Assembly (NCBI GenBank): GCA_963796485.1
Contig: CAWCLV010000002.1
Location: 1-64,000 of the forward strand
Reading direction: 5' to 3'
Length of the DNA: 64,000 nucleotides
DNA from: CAWCDJ01 sp963796485
GTDB taxonomy: Bacteria; Acidobacteriota; Terriglobia; Bryobacterales; Bryobacteraceae
The notes below the pieces were generated by a model that had not been told where the DNA came from, searched no databases, and saw nothing but the letters and a program-made list of their open reading frames with translations. Positions 60,374 to 64,000 of this stretch are shown in pieces. The number at the start of each line of letters is the position of its first letter. Position 1 is the first letter of the stretch. A program made the position numbers and the translations under genes.

Positions 60374-61144
60374 TCAGTGCGGCGTTCTCGGCGTGACCTT
60401 TTGTGGGGCAGAAACGTCAGCCGGTCGAGGCTGACTTCCCGCCGTCTGGGGAGTACTGATCCACTGATCGAACAACATCCCAACCCCGAAAGCCACGACA
60501 GCCGTGAGGCTGAGCAGCGTGTAGATGGACCTGTGAAGGCTCCTGTGGAAGGACTCTGAAAGCTGTGCGGCTGCATGCTGCGCGGTGCTTGCCGCCCGCG
60601 AAACCGCACTCTCCAAGTCTGCAATCGTGCGTTTCGCCTGAGCCGCCGTGCTGCGGTGCTCATTATGAATCGTCGCCGCCATCCTGGTGAAATCCGCGAC
60701 GGTGGCCTTCATCTCGGCTGCTGCGACCGTCATGGCGTGCGCCGTCTGCGGGATCGTGGAGGCGGCGAACTGTTGCCGTAGGCTCTCGTTAACCTCCCGA
60801 GCAACCAGCTCAGGACGAAGGCCCTCGGCGACGGCGACCGGCAGTTCGGCCAGCCGGTCCTCGATTACCGACCGATACTCCCCGGCCCGCTCGGCGAACC
60901 CTCGTAGCTCCTGAACCGCCTGGTTGAAGAGGGCTTCGAGCCGCACCCGCTCGGCGGTCACCTCGTCCGGCACTTGCCTCATCAGCAGCGTGAGGAATTG
61001 CATCGCCCGCAGGATGCGCAGCATCTCGTCGCTTTCGGGGAGCGAACGGCAGTGGTTCAATTCGCGGTAGTACGCCGCCCGCACGTCCGCCGGCAAATCC
61101 TGAGCGATGCGATCCACCAGGTCGGCTTCGGGATCTGCGCTCAT
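60374..61144 (-). CDS. Coiled-coil protein with C-terminal membrane anchor
   Basis: A 256-residue protein. The first about 200 residues are helical and charged with long coiled-coil-like stretches (EMKATVADFTRMAATIH and following). One hydrophobic segment (YTLLSLTAVVAFGVGMLF) lies near residue 220, then a short Pro-rich tail. It overlaps the ParA-like gene by 4 bp and precedes the relaxase by 6 bp. Such tail-anchored helical proteins recur beside relaxases on conjugative elements. A role in positioning the relaxosome at the membrane is inference; no family is recognised. Confidence 0.65.
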   Translation of the reverse strand: MSADPEADLVDRIAQDLPADVRAAYYRELNHCRSLPESDEMLRILRAMQFLTLLMRQVPDEVTAERVRLEALFNQAVQELRGFAERAGEYRSVIEDRLAELPVAVAEGLRPELVAREVNESLRQQFAASTIPQTAHAMTVAAAEMKATVADFTRMAATIHNEHRSTAAQAKRTIADLESAVSRAASTAQHAAAQLSESFHRSLHRSIYTLLSLTAVVAFGVGMLFDQWISTPQTAGSQPRPADVSAPQKVTPRTPH

Positions 61145-61905
61145 GGCAGCAGCAACTCCTTGACTCGGTCGAACTCGGCGAACATGCGCCGGCGGTAGCT
61201 CTGGGCGCGCATCACGAGCGATGCTTTCTGAAGCTCCGGCGCTTGCGTCGCCCGATCCGCAATGCTGGCTAGTGTGACGCCGTGATTGCGCGCCGCGTTC
61301 TCCAATTCAGGGAGACGGTAGTCCATTGCGATCACCGCTGGCTGGAAGATTCGCTGGAACGCGAGCGCCTCGGTGCTTTCCCTCCAGTACCGAAAGTCGG
61401 TGTGCTGGGCAACGCTATTCTCGACGATCAGATATTGAGTTCGCTTCTGCAGCCGCGCTGCCCAAGCCAAAACGGATTCGACGCTGGCCGGATCGGAAGT
61501 GACCACGCCGATTGCGGTGAACGCGATGCCGGCTTCGGCCACATCGGGATACATCCGGTCAAACCAGTCGTGCGTCACCTGTCCGGAGCCGGCGCCCATG
61601 TCGGCGAGGATTACGGGCGCGCCGTCGACGAGTTGATCGACGAATGCGTCCAGGCCGGCCGGAGTGTGGATGTTGACCTTGGGCGCTCGGGCGCCGAAGA
61701 AGTGGGCGAGCGAGCCTCGTGCCTTGTTTTCCGAGTCTAGATCGAGTAGTTGAGCCGGAATCTCTTTGGCGTCGAACCATTCGGTCAGAGCGGTCATGAG
61801 GCTTGTCTTGCCAACCCCGCCTTTGCCGCCCATCGAAAGAATCACTCGTTTTTCCGCGGTGAGCGCGGGCACACCACGACCTTCGTTGTTCTGCTGCGGT
61901 TTCAT
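61141..61905 (-). CDS. ParA/MinD-family ATPase of mobile element
   Basis: A 254-residue P-loop ATPase with the deviant Walker A motif KGGVGKT at 28-34 (with the signature first Lys), an ILADMGAGSG Walker B region near 95-105, and a LDLDSENKA switch-type segment after strand 2. Unlike classic ParA it has no N-terminal HTH. Its place between an RHH-like gene and the relaxase suggests a relaxosome-associated or partition role like the TraL/ParA-like proteins of conjugative plasmids. The stop overlaps the next start (ATGA). Confidence 0.85.
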   Translation of the reverse strand: MKPQQNNEGRGVPALTAEKRVILSMGGKGGVGKTSLMTALTEWFDAKEIPAQLLDLDSENKARGSLAHFFGARAPKVNIHTPAGLDAFVDQLVDGAPVILADMGAGSGQVTHDWFDRMYPDVAEAGIAFTAIGVVTSDPASVESVLAWAARLQKRTQYLIVENSVAQHTDFRYWRESTEALAFQRIFQPAVIAMDYRLPELENAARNHGVTLASIADRATQAPELQKASLVMRAQSYRRRMFAEFDRVKELLLP

Positions 61906-61933
61906 GTCGTCCCCTCAGTCTGCGGTGGGTTGG

Positions 61934-63046
61934 CTACAACTCGCCGTAGACTAGTTCCAGTTCCTCCCAGAAGGGCCGCAGCTTTGGCGCGGTCAGCGCC
62001 GCCGCAATCAACCCCCTCAGGTGCTGCCACTCCTCGATTGAAAATGCCAGCGACACCCCATCGCGATGGCGCCGGAACGCCAATTCCATCGGCTTCTGGG
62101 TTGAACCCGGCACGGTATAGCCGTGGAAGTGAACGCCGTTCCAGAGGCCGCCCGCCCTCATGTACTCCAGCATCCCCGCGAACTCTCGAATCTCCGGAAA
62201 CGCTCCAAGCGGATACATGACGTTCTTTTGCTCCATCGTGATGGAGAGCGAGATCTCGCCCTTGGCATTCACGTTGCCGGACAGAAGAAAGCCGCCTTGC
62301 GCGAACTGCGGCACAGATGCGATGATCACCGGATCTTCCCGCGGCGAACGTACCGGGCGATGCTCGCGCATCCAGTGCCCGCGCGCTGCCAGCCGGAACA
62401 GAGTCGGCAAGTGTGGTTCGAGCGCCCGGTTCAAGGCAATCAGGTCGGCAATCGACTCATCGCGTAAAGCGACGTAGAAGCTGCGGCCGGCGAGGAGAGG
62501 CTTACTCCCGCCGGGATCCTTGCGAAGTCCATCGATCAGTCCGGCGACAGTCTGCGGCACGAGTTCCGGATCGAGTTGGCGCTCGTTGAAGCCGGCACCT
62601 TCGGGGACACCGAAGTTTCCGAGGTAGTAGCGATCGAGCAACACTCCGCGGTCCATGCGGAGTCCGCGCACTGCAAGAAATGCGTCCAGCAGACTGATGA
62701 AGGCCGGAGCGGGCGGCGGCGCGGCATTCTGGGCAAGATCTTCGGTTGCGACCTGGATGTACTGGCTGAGAAACACCCACTCAGATCGCGCGAGTGGCTG
62801 CTTGCCCTGCCACTTCCTTCGGATGCCGAGGAGCGATGCTGTTGGATCTCGTTGAAGGTCGGCTACCTCCAGGCGAAAATCGAGCCGGTCCTCTTTGGCC
62901 GACTCCAGTAAGATCTTAGCTACGTCGGACGTAGACACGGACTCACCGCGCCCGCTCGAGAGGATTTGTTTCGAGCGCTCGAGGAACTCGCGAAGCGTAT
63001 CCGAGATCCGGATAGACAACGTCTGCTGTTGCGGCTTTCGCTCCAC
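61934..63046 (-). CDS. Putative DNA-binding protein with N-terminal RHH-like region
   Basis: A protein of about 370 residues from a GTG at 63046 (V-E-R-K-P-Q-Q-Q-T-L-S-I-R); the frame is open to an ATG at 63220, but that would run through the divergent promoter and operator region, so the shorter form is preferred. Residues 6-50 (QTLSIRISDTLREFLERSKQ, then a stretch with SVSTSDVAKILLES) fit a ribbon-helix-helix fold. The remainder, about 300 residues, is not recognised. It is the first gene of the leftward operon and lies next to a palindromic operator, so autoregulation or oriT binding is plausible. Confidence 0.6.
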   Translation of the reverse strand: MERKPQQQTLSIRISDTLREFLERSKQILSSGRGESVSTSDVAKILLESAKEDRLDFRLEVADLQRDPTASLLGIRRKWQGKQPLARSEWVFLSQYIQVATEDLAQNAAPPPAPAFISLLDAFLAVRGLRMDRGVLLDRYYLGNFGVPEGAGFNERQLDPELVPQTVAGLIDGLRKDPGGSKPLLAGRSFYVALRDESIADLIALNRALEPHLPTLFRLAARGHWMREHRPVRSPREDPVIIASVPQFAQGGFLLSGNVNAKGEISLSITMEQKNVMYPLGAFPEIREFAGMLEYMRAGGLWNGVHFHGYTVPGSTQKPMELAFRRHRDGVSLAFSIEEWQHLRGLIAAALTAPKLRPFWEELELVYGEL

Positions 63047-63074
63047 TGCCCCAATATTCCCATGAAACTCAGTG

Positions 63075-63087
63075 AGTATGCAATACT
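63075..63087. promoter_or_regulatory. Short inverted repeat AGTAT-GCA-ATACT
   Basis: A 5-bp inverted repeat in the divergent gap between the RHH-like and excisionase-like genes, 13 bp from the larger palindrome. Possible second operator half; weak on its own. Confidence 0.35.
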
Positions 63088-63100
63088 GTGCTTCAATGCA

Positions 63101-63116
63101 TTTGTATCGATACAAA
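63101..63116. promoter_or_regulatory. Perfect 16-bp palindrome, probable operator
   Basis: TTTGTATCGATACAAA is a perfect palindrome, AT-rich in a GC-rich window, centred between two divergent genes. It has the form of an operator for a dimeric repressor, either the RHH-like protein on the left or the HTH protein on the right. Confidence 0.6.
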
Positions 63117-63148
63117 CTTGAGGAAACATCAGGAAGGTGGGAGGGGCT

Positions 63149-63409
63149 ATGTTTGATGATCGGTTCGTGAGTGCGCTGGCAACGGAACTCGCCGCGAAGC
63201 TCATTCCTCAGATCGAGCAAGGGCAGTCAAAACAAGGGCCAACGGCCAGGCTGCTCACGGTGAAGGAAGCGGCGGCTTATATCGGCCGGTCAGAGCAGGC
63301 TGTCCAGCACATGATTCACAAACGGGAACTGGTTGTGGTGCGTAAGGGCCGGCGGGTGCACTTGGATCGCGGCGACCTCGACCGCTGGATCGAAACGAAT
63401 AAGGTCTAG
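63149..63409 (+). CDS. Excisionase-family (MerR-like HTH_17) DNA-binding protein
   Basis: An 86-residue protein from the ATG at 63149, chosen because GGAGG precedes it at a suitable distance (the frame is open from a GTG at 63137). Its second half is the classic excisionase-type winged HTH: LLTVKEAAAYIGRSEQAVQ, HMIHKRELVVVRKG, RRVHLDRGDLDRWIE. Proteins of this kind act as excisionases or small regulators of integrated elements. It is transcribed divergently from the relaxase operon across the palindrome at 63101-63116. No integrase gene is present in the window. Confidence 0.85.
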   Translation: MFDDRFVSALATELAAKLIPQIEQGQSKQGPTARLLTVKEAAAYIGRSEQAVQHMIHKRELVVVRKGRRVHLDRGDLDRWIETNKV

Positions 63410-63498
63410 CCTTCTCCCCTACGTTCGTCTGAGTGTCCGAGGTCACGTCGGTGATTTCATCCGCCGCACGGCGCGCGAGAAAAGTGCGCCCTCCGAGC

Positions 63499-63913
63499 CT
63501 AGCTCCGGACCACCTTCAGCCCAGGGATCTGCTCGAAGTGGCGGATATTGCTCGTGACGACTCCAAACCCGAGTTGCAAGGCAGTCGCGGCGATCAGCAA
63601 GTCCTCGAAGGCGATCGTCACGCCGTGTGCGGCCTGGTCGCCCTCGATCCGCCCCGCGACCCTGGCGATGTCGAGGGTGACGACGTGCACCGGCACGTCG
63701 CGGATCAGTTCTTCCACGAAAGCCTGGCGGCGCTGCCGGCGCTCTTCCGTTCCGGCGCGCTGAACTCCGTGGGATGAGCTCCACAATGGTCACCACGGAC
63801 AAGCCGATTTGGGTCTCTCCGTACTCGCTTCTGAACTGTTCCAGGATCTGCCGGACGGTGTGGCCTCGTCGCTCGCCGGTGATGACCGCGCTGGAGTCAA
63901 GGATCAGCCCCAC
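63499..63913 (-). pseudogene. VapC-like PIN-domain toxin, frameshifted
   Basis: The first segment, from the GTG at 63913, reads GLILDSSAVITGERRGHT and continues to VVTIVEL. The second, in a different frame from about 63776 leftward, reads HGVQRAG through VHVVTLDIA, VTIAFEDLLIAATALQL and GFGVVTSNIRHFEQIPGL. Together they form a complete PIN domain with the acidic residues Asp (LILDSS), Glu (TIVEL) and Asp (FEDLLIAATA). One extra base near 63774-63778 separates the frames. The start overlaps the stop of the upstream gene, the normal antitoxin-toxin arrangement. It would be an RNase toxin if intact. The frameshift is either real inactivation or a sequencing error. Confidence 0.75.
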
Positions 63914-64000
63914 GTCGGCGGGTTCCACGGCTTCCGGTCGCGCACGATCTTCCACGTCTGCCGCGAAATCCGGATCGAGCACCGGCCCTTCGCCGGATTC
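63904..64000 (-). CDS. C-terminal end of probable VapB-type antitoxin (partial)
   Basis: Only the last 31 codons or so lie in the window, reading SRQTWKIVRDRKPWNPPTWG before a TGA at 63904-63906. The stop overlaps the toxin start at 63913, as in many vapBC pairs. The identity as antitoxin is inferred from position and overlap, not from a recognised domain. Confidence 0.45.
   Translation of the reverse strand, partial: NPAKGRCSIRISRQTWKIVRDRKPWNPPTWG

Overview
The window is a GC-rich bacterial segment dominated by one large hybrid polyketide/non-ribosomal-peptide (PKS-NRPS) cluster at about 5.1-56.5 kb. Insertion-sequence debris lies on its left and a conjugative or mobilisable-element backbone on its right. 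Long collinear cis-AT PKS genes, several C-methyltransferase domains, nested IS701/ISL3 elements and dense high-GC coding suggest a soil- or host-associated Acidobacteriota or a similar deep-branching Gram-negative. No rRNA or housekeeping gene is present to fix the taxon, so this is inference.

Left flank (1-5.1 kb): the 3' part of a tRNA-Leu (104-158, minus) looks like an integration site. It is followed by an IS701-type element (573-4198, CTAG target duplication, transposase broken by one in-frame stop). Inside that sits an intact ISL3-type element (2445-4176, 8-bp duplication GTTTCTTT). To the right are an IS630 transposase remnant (4203-4450) and a decayed phosphopantetheinyl-transferase-like remnant (4699-5067).

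Biosynthetic cluster: two divergent transcription units start from a 195-bp region (14253-14447). Leftward: a two-module NRPS (docking-C-A-PCP-C-A-PCP-TE) and an ABC-2 exporter (ATPase plus permease), joined by start/stop overlaps, then the PPTase remnant. Rightward: a type II thioesterase and seven single-module PKS genes, mostly joined by start/stop overlaps. The PKS modules are: PKS1 KS-AT-DH-ER-KR-ACP; PKS2 KS-AT-MT-KR-ACP; PKS3 KS-AT-DH-ER-KR-ACP; PKS4 KS-AT-MT-ACP; PKS5 KS-AT-DH-MT-ER-KR-ACP; PKS6 KS-AT-MT-KR-ACP; PKS7 KS-AT-DH-KR-ACP. Only the NRPS carries a terminal thioesterase, and it begins with a TubC-type docking domain. The simplest model is PKS1 to PKS7, then the NRPS, giving a highly methylated, largely reduced heptaketide joined to two amino acids and released by a thioesterase with a cysteine nucleophile. 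The starter unit is not evident.

The most striking DNA-level feature is a tract of up to 2.65 kb (second half of KS, AT, DH) present without any length change in PKS3 and PKS5, with a 1.84-kb version in PKS7. Most of it has extreme G-over-C strand skew and codon use unlike the rest of the genes.

Right flank (56.5-64 kb): a leftward operon encodes a ribbon-helix-helix-like protein, a ParA/MinD-like ATPase, a coiled-coil membrane protein, a MobF (TrwC/TraI) relaxase-helicase and two small proteins. A divergent excisionase-like helix-turn-helix gene sits across a palindromic operator, and a frameshifted PIN-domain toxin with a probable antitoxin lies at the edge. This indicates an integrated plasmid or conjugative element next to the cluster.
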